Shown piece after piece: positions 11,617 to 18,728 of a stretch of DNA of 33,043 nt. The translations under genes were made by a program, and so were the position numbers. Each line of letters opens with the position of its first letter. Positions within the stretch are counted from its first letter, which is position 1. This DNA is from Bacillota bacterium (GTDB taxonomy: Bacteria; Bacillota; GCA-003054495; Carboxydocellales; JAJZSN01). The stretch covers positions 1-33,043 of the forward strand of contig JAJZSN010000029.1 in NCBI GenBank assembly GCA_021849745.1, given 5' to 3'. The notes beneath the pieces are model-generated. The model did not search any database. It saw nothing but the letters and a program-made list of their open reading frames with translations, and was not told the origin of the DNA.

Positions 11617-11688
11617 TAATTAATTGACAGAATAATAAAATATTCACAAAAATGACGTCGGTCAAGCAATCTTTAAAACCACAATAAT

Positions 11689-11704
11689 TGGTATAAATCT
11701 TGCA
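11689..11704 (+). promoter_or_regulatory. Sigma-54-type -24/-12 promoter of the bss operon
   Basis: TGGTATAAATCTTGCA contains GG (11690-11691), ten bases, then GC (11702-11703), the invariant sigma-54 geometry, and TTGCA at the -12 element as in the consensus. Transcription would start near 11714, giving a leader of about 150 nt before bssC. The bbs promoter has an almost identical element. Confidence 0.72.
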
Positions 11705-11743
11705 TTATATAGAAGCACAACACTATACCATGCTAAAATACAT

Positions 11744-11770
11744 ATGGAGGTGAATTCCAGCTTGATTTAA
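11744..11770 (+). other. Strong ribosome site and tiny leader reading frame in the bss leader
   Basis: GGAGGTGA (11746-11753) is a near-perfect Shine-Dalgarno but no gene starts behind it. Eight bases on, TTG-ATT-TAA (11762-11770) gives a two-codon frame. The same frame read from ATG 11744 would give eight codons ending at the same TAA. It may be a leader peptide site, a decoy ribosome site or a remnant. The remaining leader to 11865 shows no gene. Confidence 0.35.
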
Positions 11771-11865
11771 CCCAGCAGGTAAAAAGTATAGTAGTTTCGG
11801 AGATACATAGAAAAGATGAGTTTAAATCGGTTTTGTGGATAACATTGAAGAAAGGGTGAATGTTA

Positions 11866-12054
11866 GTGGCTAATTGTTCACAATGTAAATCATTTTTCCC
11901 AATTCCTGAAGATGCTGATGACTTTGAACCAGGTAAAGGTGATTGTGTTCGCAAGGAAAAGGATGCAAAAGGTGTTTGGTATGAATCTAAACCTGTAATG
12001 GGCGATAAATCAGCCGATAATTGTCCTAAATTCGGTCAGAAAAAATTAAATTAG
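11866..12054 (+). CDS. bssC: Benzylsuccinate synthase gamma subunit
   Basis: This 62-residue small subunit belongs to the (alpha-beta-gamma)2 glycyl radical enzyme that adds toluene to fumarate. Four cysteines, Cys4-x2-Cys7, Cys27 and Cys53, match the four ligands of the high-potential-type [4Fe-4S] cluster known in BssC. The CSQCKSFFPIPEDADDFEPG segment is typical of the family. I prefer GTG 11866 as start: the ribosome site AAAGGGTGA (11851-11859) is six bases ahead of it, whereas ATG 11860 directly abuts it. The other choice adds two residues. It lies immediately before bssA (15-base gap), as in the bssCAB order of characterised denitrifiers, but without bssD in front. Confidence 0.9.
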   Translation: MANCSQCKSFFPIPEDADDFEPGKGDCVRKEKDAKGVWYESKPVMGDKSADNCPKFGQKKLN

Positions 12055-12069
12055 GGAGGTTGGCGTTAA

Positions 12070-14664
12070 ATGGCAAAAAGACATAAATCGATTGAATATA
12101 AAGGTAAGATTATTGAATTTCCCTTTGAAAACGCCGCGGAAGAAACTACTCCAGATGAAGAGTTACACGAACATTTAGCTCGCCCCAGTACTGAAAGGAC
12201 AAAAAGACTAAAATCGAGATGTCGGTGGAAGCACTCCGCAGCCGGTGAATTTGTAGAAGAAGACGTAAAAGCAGGAATTGAAAGGATGCAGTTAATTACG
12301 GAGGCTTATAAAAAAGACACCGGTAAACCCCATGTTATCCGTAGAGCTAATCTTTTAGCCAATCTTCTCAATAAGTGTACTATCATTGTTCAGGAAGATG
12401 AGCTGATTATTGGTTATCATGCTGAGAAGCCTAACTTTATTCCTCTCTACCCTGAACAATCCTACATGGCTTGTATGGATTACGTCCTTGATCCCAAAAT
12501 TGCTCCCCAACCTGTGGAGGAAGCAAGAGAGTTAGCAGAATTTTGGGTTGAGCATTCTCTGCAAAAAAAATGCGAGTCATATTTTACTGAACATGAGCTT
12601 GATGTAATGTACTCCTGGAGCACACTGGAAACTCCTGGTTTTGCCACCGGCTTTAACAGTACCGTTCCTCCGTATGAGACAGTACTTGAGGACGGCCTGC
12701 TCAAGAGAATTGAACTTGCTGAACAACAAATTGCAGAAGCCAAAGAAAAGTTGGGTGCACCCTACTGGAACGCTCCTGAAAGATTGCAACTGCTTCCTAA
12801 AATCGATAACTGGAAATCAATGATTATTTCCTGTAAGGCTGTTATTGCCTGGGCAAGAAGACATGCCCGGCTTTGCAAGATTATTGCTGAAAACTTCGAA
12901 TCTAATCCCCAGCGCAAAGAAGAGCTACTGATGATTGCTGATATCTGCCAGCGGGTGCCTGCTGAACCGGCACAAGGCCTACGGGATGGAATGCAGGCCA
13001 GGTGGTTTACCTTCCTGATTTGCCATGCTCTGGAAAGGTACAGCAGCGGTTACGCTCATAAGGCAGACAAACTACTATGGCCGCTATACCAGAAAAGTGT
13101 TATTGAAAAGAGCTTCCAGCCTTTGTCTCATGAAGAAGCAATTGAGCTCTTTGAGTGTGAGCGCCTAAAAATTTCCGAACATGCCCCTGGAAAGTCCAGA
13201 GGTTATCGTGAAGTTTTCCCTGGTTCAAACGACCTATTTATCTTCACGCTGGGCGGACTAAATGGAGATGGTACCGATGGCTGTAATGACTGTACAGATG
13301 CAATCTTGGAGGCCGCCAGAAATATCCGGACTACCGAGCCTTCTATTGCCTTCCGTTGGAATCCTAAAGGACGGCTAAAAACCAAAAGACTGGTTTTTGA
13401 ATGTATCAAGGATGGATTAGGTTACCCCTCAATTAAGCATGACATTATTAACACTCAACAAATGCTCTATTTTGCCAGGTACAGCCAGAACGGTAATGGC
13501 GCTACACCTGAAGAAGCATATGACTGGGCAAACGTACTTTGTATGTCTCCCGGCTTGGTGGGTAGGAGAAAAACCCAGAAAACCAGGAGTGAAGGCGGTG
13601 GTTCCATATTCCCGGCGAAAATAATGGAAGTTACTCTTAACAACGGCTTTGACTGGAGCTTTGCCAACATGCAATCTGGTTTGCAAACCGGGAATGTCGA
13701 AGACTTCAAAACCTTTGAGGAATTCTGGGAAGCATACCGTATACAATATCGTTGGGGTATGGATCTCATGATCAGAGCCAAAGACGTCTCCAGGTATTGG
13801 GAGATTAAGGTTCTGGAGAATCCGTTTGTTTCAGCCATTGATGATGGCTGTATGGAAACCGGTATAGAATGTATGGAGTTGTCTGAACAGCCCAACGGTT
13901 GGCATAACCCCATTACCACTGTCGTTGCAGCAAACTCAATGGTTGCAATTAAAAAGTTAATTTTTGACGAGAAAAAATATACCTTCAAAGAACTAAACGA
14001 AGCTCTCCATAATAACTGGGAGGGTTATGAAGAAATGCGGAAAGACTTCTGGAACGCACCTAAATGGGGTAATGACGATAATTATGCGGACGAAATTATT
14101 AAGCGGTTCTATGAAGATATCATTGCCGGTGAAATGAGAAAGATCACTAATTACTCCGGCGGCCCTGTGCATCCTACCGGTCAGGCCGTGGGTCTGTACA
14201 TGGAGATTGGTTCCCGTACCGGTCCTACCCCAGATGGTCGGTATGGCGGTGAAGCAGCAGATGACGGCGGTATTTCACCATATATGGGAACAGATAAGAA
14301 AGGACCAACTGCGGTATTACGTTCTGTATCCAAAATTAATGCTTCCACTCAAAAAGCCAACTTGTTAAATCAGCGCTTATCTGTGCCTATCATGCGCAGC
14401 AAACATGGATTTAAGATTTGGCTGGCTTATATGAATACTTGGTGTGATTTAAATATTGACCATGTTCAGTTTAACGTGGTTAGCACCGAGGAAATGTTGG
14501 CAGCTCAGAAAGAGCCGGAAAAACACCAGGATTTGATTGTTCGTGTTGCTGGTTTTAGCGCCCGTTTTGTTGACCTGTCCACTTATGCTCAAAACACAAT
14601 TATTGCTCGGACTGAGCAAGACTTCAATGCTGAAGATCTTGAATTCCTAGGTGTTGATCTATAA
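12070..14664 (+). CDS. bssA: Benzylsuccinate synthase alpha (catalytic) subunit, glycyl radical enzyme
   Basis: This 864-residue glycyl radical enzyme forms (R)-benzylsuccinate from toluene and fumarate in the cytoplasm. The radical site is Gly828 in RVAGFSARF near the C-terminus, with the conserved downstream STYAQNTII. The thiyl radical residue is Cys491 in NVLCMSPG. Arg506 in TRSEGGGS occupies the position of the fumarate-binding Arg508 of Thauera BssA, with the same two-residue offset as the Cys. Length and the ISPYMGTDKKGPTAVLRS block match BssA rather than pyruvate formate-lyase or the alkylsuccinate synthases. AGGGAGG ahead of ATG 12070 supports the start. Complete bbs genes downstream argue for benzylsuccinate as product; xylene, cresol or another methylarene as the natural substrate cannot be excluded. 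The activating enzyme gene is not nearby. Confidence 0.96.
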   Translation: MAKRHKSIEYKGKIIEFPFENAAEETTPDEELHEHLARPSTERTKRLKSRCRWKHSAAGEFVEEDVKAGIERMQLITEAYKKDTGKPHVIRRANLLANLLNKCTIIVQEDELIIGYHAEKPNFIPLYPEQSYMACMDYVLDPKIAPQPVEEARELAEFWVEHSLQKKCESYFTEHELDVMYSWSTLETPGFATGFNSTVPPYETVLEDGLLKRIELAEQQIAEAKEKLGAPYWNAPERLQLLPKIDNWKSMIISCKAVIAWARRHARLCKIIAENFESNPQRKEELLMIADICQRVPAEPAQGLRDGMQARWFTFLICHALERYSSGYAHKADKLLWPLYQKSVIEKSFQPLSHEEAIELFECERLKISEHAPGKSRGYREVFPGSNDLFIFTLGGLNGDGTDGCNDCTDAILEAARNIRTTEPSIAFRWNPKGRLKTKRLVFECIKDGLGYPSIKHDIINTQQMLYFARYSQNGNGATPEEAYDWANVLCMSPGLVGRRKTQKTRSEGGGSIFPAKIMEVTLNNGFDWSFANMQSGLQTGNVEDFKTFEEFWEAYRIQYRWGMDLMIRAKDVSRYWEIKVLENPFVSAIDDGCMETGIECMELSEQPNGWHNPITTVVAANSMVAIKKLIFDEKKYTFKELNEALHNNWEGYEEMRKDFWNAPKWGNDDNYADEIIKRFYEDIIAGEMRKITNYSGGPVHPTGQAVGLYMEIGSRTGPTPDGRYGGEAADDGGISPYMGTDKKGPTAVLRSVSKINASTQKANLLNQRLSVPIMRSKHGFKIWLAYMNTWCDLNIDHVQFNVVSTEEMLAAQKEPEKHQDLIVRVAGFSARFVDLSTYAQNTIIARTEQDFNAEDLEFLGVDL

Positions 14665-14670
14665 GTAAAT

Positions 14671-14701
14671 CAAGGGAGTGCTGGATGCCGGTACTCCCTT
14701 G
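14671..14701 (+). other. Intercistronic hairpin after bssA
   Basis: CAAGGGAGT (14671-14679) pairs with ACTCCCTTG (14693-14701), with further GG/CC pairing inside the loop. Seven A follow instead of T, so it is not a terminator. It probably caps or stabilises the 3' end of bssCA mRNA or marks a processing site. Confidence 0.65.
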
Positions 14702-14756
14702 AAAAAAACTATTCCCGGTCTCTAACAATAACTTATGTAGGGAGTGAATATTTTAA

Positions 14757-14981
14757 ATGGCACAGAAAAATCGTTTTGATATAGTTAAGGAGCCAGGGAC
14801 TACCAAGTCATGCTCAAATTGTAAATGGGGTAAGCCCGACTCCGTTAACCCGGCGAAAGGTAACTGCGTAGGTTCACGGAACCATTTGGGAGGCATCTGG
14901 AAAAGAATGATCCCTGACTATTACAATTGCACCTGTTCAAAATTCGAAGAAGGTGAAATTGACTTCAGGGAACATGTATAA
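14757..14981 (+). CDS. bssB: Benzylsuccinate synthase beta subunit
   Basis: This 74-residue small subunit completes the BssABC enzyme. Cysteines Cys19-x2-Cys22, Cys37 and Cys58-x-Cys60 provide ligands for the [4Fe-4S] cluster found in the beta subunit, which sits over the entrance to the alpha active site. The GGIWKRMIPDYYNC segment is family-like. AGGGAG upstream at about 14739 supports ATG 14757. The gene is framed by two hairpins, one on each side, which may set its dosage relative to bssA and bssE. Confidence 0.9.
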   Translation: MAQKNRFDIVKEPGTTKSCSNCKWGKPDSVNPAKGNCVGSRNHLGGIWKRMIPDYYNCTCSKFEEGEIDFREHV

Positions 14982-14990
14982 TATCAACTT

Positions 14991-15032
14991 GGTTATTAAT
15001 ATGCACTCCTTACGGAGTGCATATTAATAACC
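14991..15032. other. Perfect 19-bp hairpin between bssB and bssE
   Basis: GGTTATTAATATGCACTCC (14991-15009) and GGAGTGCATATTAATAACC (15014-15032) form a perfect stem with loop TTAC. The following sequence is CTGCTGTTTTA, so a T-run is delayed and weak. TATTAATAAC recurs at 15047-15056 and could compete for the left arm. Likely roles are partial termination between the structural and accessory genes or mRNA end protection. Confidence 0.8.
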
Positions 15033-15077
15033 CTGCTGTTTTATCGTATTAATAACAAAATTAGGGGGTACAAAACT

Positions 15078-15944
15078 ATGGTCAGTGACAAGAGAATTAC
15101 CAGCCTTACAATCCCAGAAAAAGACCCATATTTTTTTATAGATAAAGAGCTCCGGATTATTTTAGATAGGATGGAGAACTTATCCAAAAAACATCCTGTT
15201 AATGTCTTAATAACAGGTAAACAAGGCTGTGGTAAGTCGTCTTTAGTAAGGCAGTACGGAGCTGTTTACAACAGGCCTGTTGCTCATTTTCAAATTGGCG
15301 TATTATCTGAACCGGGCCAGTTGTTTGGTGAACATAGTTTGAAAAACGGGGAAACAAGTTACCGGCCTTATTTATTTCCGGAAGCAATCCAAACCCCGGG
15401 TTGCGTTATACATCTAGAGGAAATTAACCGACCAGAAAATCCCAAGGCCCTAAATATGCTCTATTCAATACTAGCAGAAGACAGGCAGATTTGGATGGAT
15501 GAATTAGGGTTACTTAAGGTTGCAGATGGCGTGGTGTTTTTCGCAACTATGAATGAGGGTGACGAATATATCGGAACCGAAATGCTAGATCCAGCCTTAC
15601 GGGATAGGTTTTATACAGTACTGATGGATTACATTCCTCCGGAGGTAGAAGCTGAAGTATTAGCTCAAAAAGCCGGTATAAGCAGAGAACAAGCCTTAGA
15701 AATCGTTAATATTATTAATAAACTTCGCGGTCATACTGATTTTCCAATAGATGTTTCCACAAGAACCAGTCTGATGATCGCCGAATTAGTAGCTCTAGGG
15801 ACCACAATCAGGGATGCAATAATATATAGCTTACAAACTACTAAAGAACATCTGGAATCTATCCTTCTGACTCTACACCTGGAGAGAGGAAATGTAGGCA
15901 GCAAAGCAAGTGAATATATTTTGTTTGACAGGAATATTGATTAG
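15078..15944 (+). CDS. bssE: MoxR-type AAA+ ATPase, BssE
   Basis: This 288-residue AAA+ protein of the MoxR/NorQ/CbbQ group uses ATP to remodel a partner enzyme, usually together with a VWA protein. Walker A is GKQGCGKSS with Lys53. Walker B is VIHLEEINR with Glu114-Glu115 (LEE rather than LDE). The sensor-1 stretch FFATMNEG and the arginine-finger region DPALRDRFY are present. The position after bssB matches bssE (tutH) of Thauera. The next gene encodes the VWA partner 34 bases later, so the pair probably forms a chaperone for assembling, activating or repairing benzylsuccinate synthase. GGGGG-type ribosome site upstream of ATG 15078. Confidence 0.87.
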   Translation: MVSDKRITSLTIPEKDPYFFIDKELRIILDRMENLSKKHPVNVLITGKQGCGKSSLVRQYGAVYNRPVAHFQIGVLSEPGQLFGEHSLKNGETSYRPYLFPEAIQTPGCVIHLEEINRPENPKALNMLYSILAEDRQIWMDELGLLKVADGVVFFATMNEGDEYIGTEMLDPALRDRFYTVLMDYIPPEVEAEVLAQKAGISREQALEIVNIINKLRGHTDFPIDVSTRTSLMIAELVALGTTIRDAIIYSLQTTKEHLESILLTLHLERGNVGSKASEYILFDRNID

Positions 15945-15978
15945 TCCAGCTTTTTAAGATTAAAGGGGGACAGCACCC

Positions 15979-17682
15979 ATGACGGTTAAGCCAATAGATA
16001 TAATTAAAAAATTCTCTGTTGCGGGAGGAGAAGGAATATCTGAATACTGGCGAACCAATAAATCTCCGATTGAGACAAAAGAGCTGGCCAATTTACTGTA
16101 CTCAATCAGGAAAATTACCAGTTATATCGGACCACATGTAGGAAATGTTATTTGGAATGGGATGCGGTCCACAGCGGAAGCAACCGATATAGCTATTAAC
16201 CCGCAACTTGTGATGGGGAGGTACCCCATTCCAGGTAATAAGACTGATATTGTAATCGGTACAGTCATTAGCGAAGCACTTAAAAAGGCTGAATGGAGCC
16301 AGCGAGTTATTGATCAGACCTTTATTAAATATGCAAAAGTACAAGTTGAGGCAAATTATAGACTAAAAATGTTTTTAGACATAGCCGAACAGATTTATGT
16401 AGATATTGTATCCAACCGTTCTATATTAGGCTTATATACAGAAAAAGTTCGCCAGACAAAATTTAACGAAACAAAGAAGTATTTTGTCCAACCCCCTTCA
16501 TTTGGTGAACTTATTAATATCTGGTGGTTAATGGCCGGAGATAGAAGTGGGTGCAAATATCAAGAGGATTTTACACATGAAGTCTATAACGTTAGGGGTT
16601 ACAATCTGGAATATTATTACCTAAGACCGCTGCGCCTATTAAACTCAATTATTAAAGAACTGATCGAAGAATGCCCTAAAATCAGGAGCGTAGTTGACCG
16701 CTGCAACTATCGAGTTACTCTTTATGTTCGTGTCTGGAAGGAACTTATAGATATGACCCGATTCTGGATGGTAGATGCATACGATCCTATTCTAATGCCA
16801 AAGGCAATCGACATTAATGAGCTGGTTAGTAAAGAATCAGGCGATGCTTTAAAAGCTATCCAGGCAACTTTAGCAAGAGAAGTTGAAGCAAGTTTGACTC
16901 AGAATGTATTTGATTTGACTGATGATATTCGAATTATTTGTGGTGAAGATGCGGATATAGTACCGATTAAAGTTACTGATTATGTTATACCATTAATTGA
17001 ACCTTTAGACAGAGAACTAATGTATCGGTTGTATGTTGCCTTAAAAAGTCATGCCAAAAAAAGAAATATATTTACCAGGGGATTGAAAAACGGGAAACTA
17101 GATTCTCGGCGGTTGTTTAGAGCTCCGATTAATGGCAATATTTTTCATTACAAAAAGCAAAAACTGGAAATGAATAGTCATGTCGTATTACTTGTAGATG
17201 CAACCGGTTCGATGGGTGGACCTAAGTGGAAACAAGTTCAGAGGATTTATAACGCACTCTATGAAGCAGTAAACAGTTTTAATAAAACGACCCGTGTGTT
17301 TGCTTATAGTGAGGTCAGAGGGGAATGCATAATTACTGAACTTACACCCCTGCATCGGGTATTAAATACTGTTAAACCCCAGGGGAAAACTGCATCCGGT
17401 GAGGCTATTATTGCTACCGCTCTGATGTTGAAAAAAAGTGTAAAACGTCCGTTTATCATTCATCTAACTGATGGAGCATCCAATTGGGGGGCAGATGTTA
17501 AACACGCTATAAATTTTTGCAAAGAGAAAAAAATTAATCTGATGAGTTTAGGATTTAGGTGTTCACCTAGTAATAAGACAGCATTAAAAAAAGAATATGA
17601 AAAACAGGTAGTTTTTATAGACAGCATAAAAGAGCTCCCTAAAGAATTTGCAAAGTTATTAGCTAATACGAATTATTTATAA
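15979..17682 (+). CDS. VWA-domain (CoxE/NorD/CbbO-like) partner of BssE
   Basis: This 567-residue protein has a C-terminal von Willebrand A domain of about 170 residues. The MIDAS metal site reads DATGSMGG with Asp407, Thr409 and Ser411 (DxTxS in place of the usual DxSxS), and LTDGAS supplies Asp498. The first 400 residues are helix-rich and not recognisable by eye. MoxR ATPases and VWA proteins encoded side by side act as paired chaperones (NorQ/NorD, CbbQ/CbbO), so this one probably delivers BssE activity to benzylsuccinate synthase. It may correspond to the gene following bssE in other toluene degraders, but I do not assign a symbol. The VWA domain assignment is firm; the role is inferred. 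GGGGG precedes ATG 15979. Confidence 0.78.
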   Translation: MTVKPIDIIKKFSVAGGEGISEYWRTNKSPIETKELANLLYSIRKITSYIGPHVGNVIWNGMRSTAEATDIAINPQLVMGRYPIPGNKTDIVIGTVISEALKKAEWSQRVIDQTFIKYAKVQVEANYRLKMFLDIAEQIYVDIVSNRSILGLYTEKVRQTKFNETKKYFVQPPSFGELINIWWLMAGDRSGCKYQEDFTHEVYNVRGYNLEYYYLRPLRLLNSIIKELIEECPKIRSVVDRCNYRVTLYVRVWKELIDMTRFWMVDAYDPILMPKAIDINELVSKESGDALKAIQATLAREVEASLTQNVFDLTDDIRIICGEDADIVPIKVTDYVIPLIEPLDRELMYRLYVALKSHAKKRNIFTRGLKNGKLDSRRLFRAPINGNIFHYKKQKLEMNSHVVLLVDATGSMGGPKWKQVQRIYNALYEAVNSFNKTTRVFAYSEVRGECIITELTPLHRVLNTVKPQGKTASGEAIIATALMLKKSVKRPFIIHLTDGASNWGADVKHAINFCKEKKINLMSLGFRCSPSNKTALKKEYEKQVVFIDSIKELPKEFAKLLANTNYL

Positions 17683-17772
17683 ATCGATGATGTGGAGTAA
17701 CAATTACATGCGAATCAGGTGATACCCTTGAGGCCTGGCAGGTGGTTAAGGTCATGAGGAGGGGGGCTTATA

Positions 17773-18306
17773 ATGATTGTTGATCAACCCGGTTCACATT
17801 TTGTATTTGTATTCTCTAGTAGATATGTTTACGCTAATGAACATTACATCTGTTACAAGGGCAAAGCACTTACAAATAAGGAATACTTAGAAAATTGGGG
17901 GAAATGGGTAGTTTTAGGGACTAGGGAAGAAATAAATATTATGGTTGAAAAGCTGAACTCGTATGTGGAAAATAAGCAGATTCCTTGTATAAAGTTTGAC
18001 AGAAAACCGATAAAAGAATTCAAAAATATTCTTTTAACCGAATGTGTAATGTGTGTTTATTGTGATGTCAGGCAGAGTGAAGAGGTTTGGAAAATACTCG
18101 CAAATGCGGGTATAAAGACAAAAGCCTGGGTTTTTGAGCGGGAAACCATGAAAAAATGGTTACCTGGAGGGGTCCTTCTGGAGAACTGGATCAGTGAGAG
18201 AGGGATTGTCGGCGATGCAGCTGAAAAGATAAGGAAGGAAGCTCAAGACTATTTTCAGACTATGTTTGAAGACGAGGATGCAATTTTCCAAGGAATAATT
18301 CAGTAA
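17773..18306 (+). CDS. Unrecognised 177-residue protein of the bss locus
   Basis: I do not recognise this protein with confidence. It is soluble, with no signal peptide or membrane helix. It has a strand-rich centre (GKWVVLGTREE, then VMCVYCDVRQSEEVWK with two Cys three apart), a WLPGGVLLENW segment and an acidic C-terminus. The pattern GKW... followed by a VYxD strand and helix is faintly like the DUF1917/Bles03-type fold, which is only a guess. AGGAGGGGGG ahead of ATG 17773 is a strong ribosome site. It lies between the BssE/VWA pair and the bbs promoter, 90 bases after the VWA gene, so it is probably the last gene of the bss transcript. A role in assembly or protection of the enzyme, or in regulation, is possible. 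Confidence 0.75.
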   Translation: MIVDQPGSHFVFVFSSRYVYANEHYICYKGKALTNKEYLENWGKWVVLGTREEINIMVEKLNSYVENKQIPCIKFDRKPIKEFKNILLTECVMCVYCDVRQSEEVWKILANAGIKTKAWVFERETMKKWLPGGVLLENWISERGIVGDAAEKIRKEAQDYFQTMFEDEDAIFQGIIQ

Positions 18307-18319
18307 GTCACGACTAAAC

Positions 18320-18337
18320 TGATGACGTTTATCATCG
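18320..18337. promoter_or_regulatory. Distal dyad of the bbs promoter
   Basis: TGATGACGTTTATCATCG fits TGATGA-N6-TCATCR and starts 179 bp before the GG of the bbs sigma-54-like promoter. It is followed by GTGATGAT, as at the bss site. It lies just after the stop of the 177-residue protein gene. Confidence 0.7.
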
Positions 18338-18407
18338 GTGATGATTATTGGAATATGTCCTTAAGTATATAGTAAATATCTAAGAGTGTATATAATTACC
18401 AGTCCCG

Positions 18408-18425
18408 TGATGATGAAATTCATCG
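18408..18425. promoter_or_regulatory. Proximal dyad of the bbs promoter
   Basis: TGATGATGAAATTCATCG fits TGATGA-N6-TCATCR and starts 91 bp before the promoter GG. The inner part GATGAA-A-TTCATC is also a dyad. Confidence 0.68.
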
Positions 18426-18497
18426 CATGTGTTTGAGAAAAAGTCGAAGTATTTTGAAAAGGTTATATCCTAGAGCTTATTAGCATACTTTGAATTT

Positions 18498-18513
18498 TGG
18501 TATAACTTTTGCA
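18498..18513 (+). promoter_or_regulatory. Sigma-54-type -24/-12 promoter of the bbs operon
   Basis: TGGTATAACTTTTGCA has GG (18499-18500), ten bases and GC (18511-18512). It matches the bss promoter at 14 of 16 positions and shares the following ATAATA/ATTATA-like tail. The predicted start is near 18523, about 205 nt before bbsA. Confidence 0.75.
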
Positions 18514-18562
18514 TAATAAAATATTGAATATCCTTGTAGCTCATTTAAAAGTGAGGTGATTT

Positions 18563-18580
18563 ATGTTTTTCTACCTATAG
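18563..18580 (+). other. Five-codon leader reading frame (MFFYL)
   Basis: ATG-TTT-TTC-TAC-CTA-TAG follows GTGAGGTGAT (18551-18560), a good ribosome site. Three of five residues are aromatic. It lies about 40 nt after the predicted transcript start and 20 nt before a terminator-like hairpin, the layout of a leader peptide/attenuator. Confidence 0.4.
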
Positions 18581-18600
18581 TGTTTCATTAATGAAGCAGG

Positions 18601-18625
18601 AAAGTACTCTAATAGGTACTTTTTT
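18601..18625 (+). terminator. Terminator-like hairpin in the bbs leader
   Basis: AAAGTACT (18601-18608) pairs with GGTACTTT (18615-18622) around CTAATA, ending in a six-T run (18620-18625). The stem is AT-rich and weak. It stands about 100 bases ahead of bbsA and could attenuate the operon. Confidence 0.5.
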
Positions 18626-18728
18626 GAGAGGGGGTGCAGTACAGTAGAGGGTTTGCTGCAAAAAATTAATAATATACGGATTTAGCTTGGCACGATATCT
18701 TGTATAAAGACGAAAGGGGTTGTAAAAA

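Noticed and set aside
13467..13988. A 173-codon open frame on the minus strand within bssA
   Set aside because: It is antisense to a well-supported gene, with no ribosome site and no recognisable protein features.
12070..14664. Pyruvate formate-lyase, glycerol dehydratase or alkylsuccinate synthase
   Set aside because: Positions of Cys491, Arg506 and Gly828, the small FeS subunits and the bbs genes fit benzylsuccinate synthase.
14990..15005. A third GG-N10-GC (TGGTTATTAATATGCA) as a sigma-54 promoter for bssE
   Set aside because: It falls inside the perfect hairpin, lacks the TTGC element, and no TGATGA-N6-TCATCR dyad lies upstream; chance is more likely.
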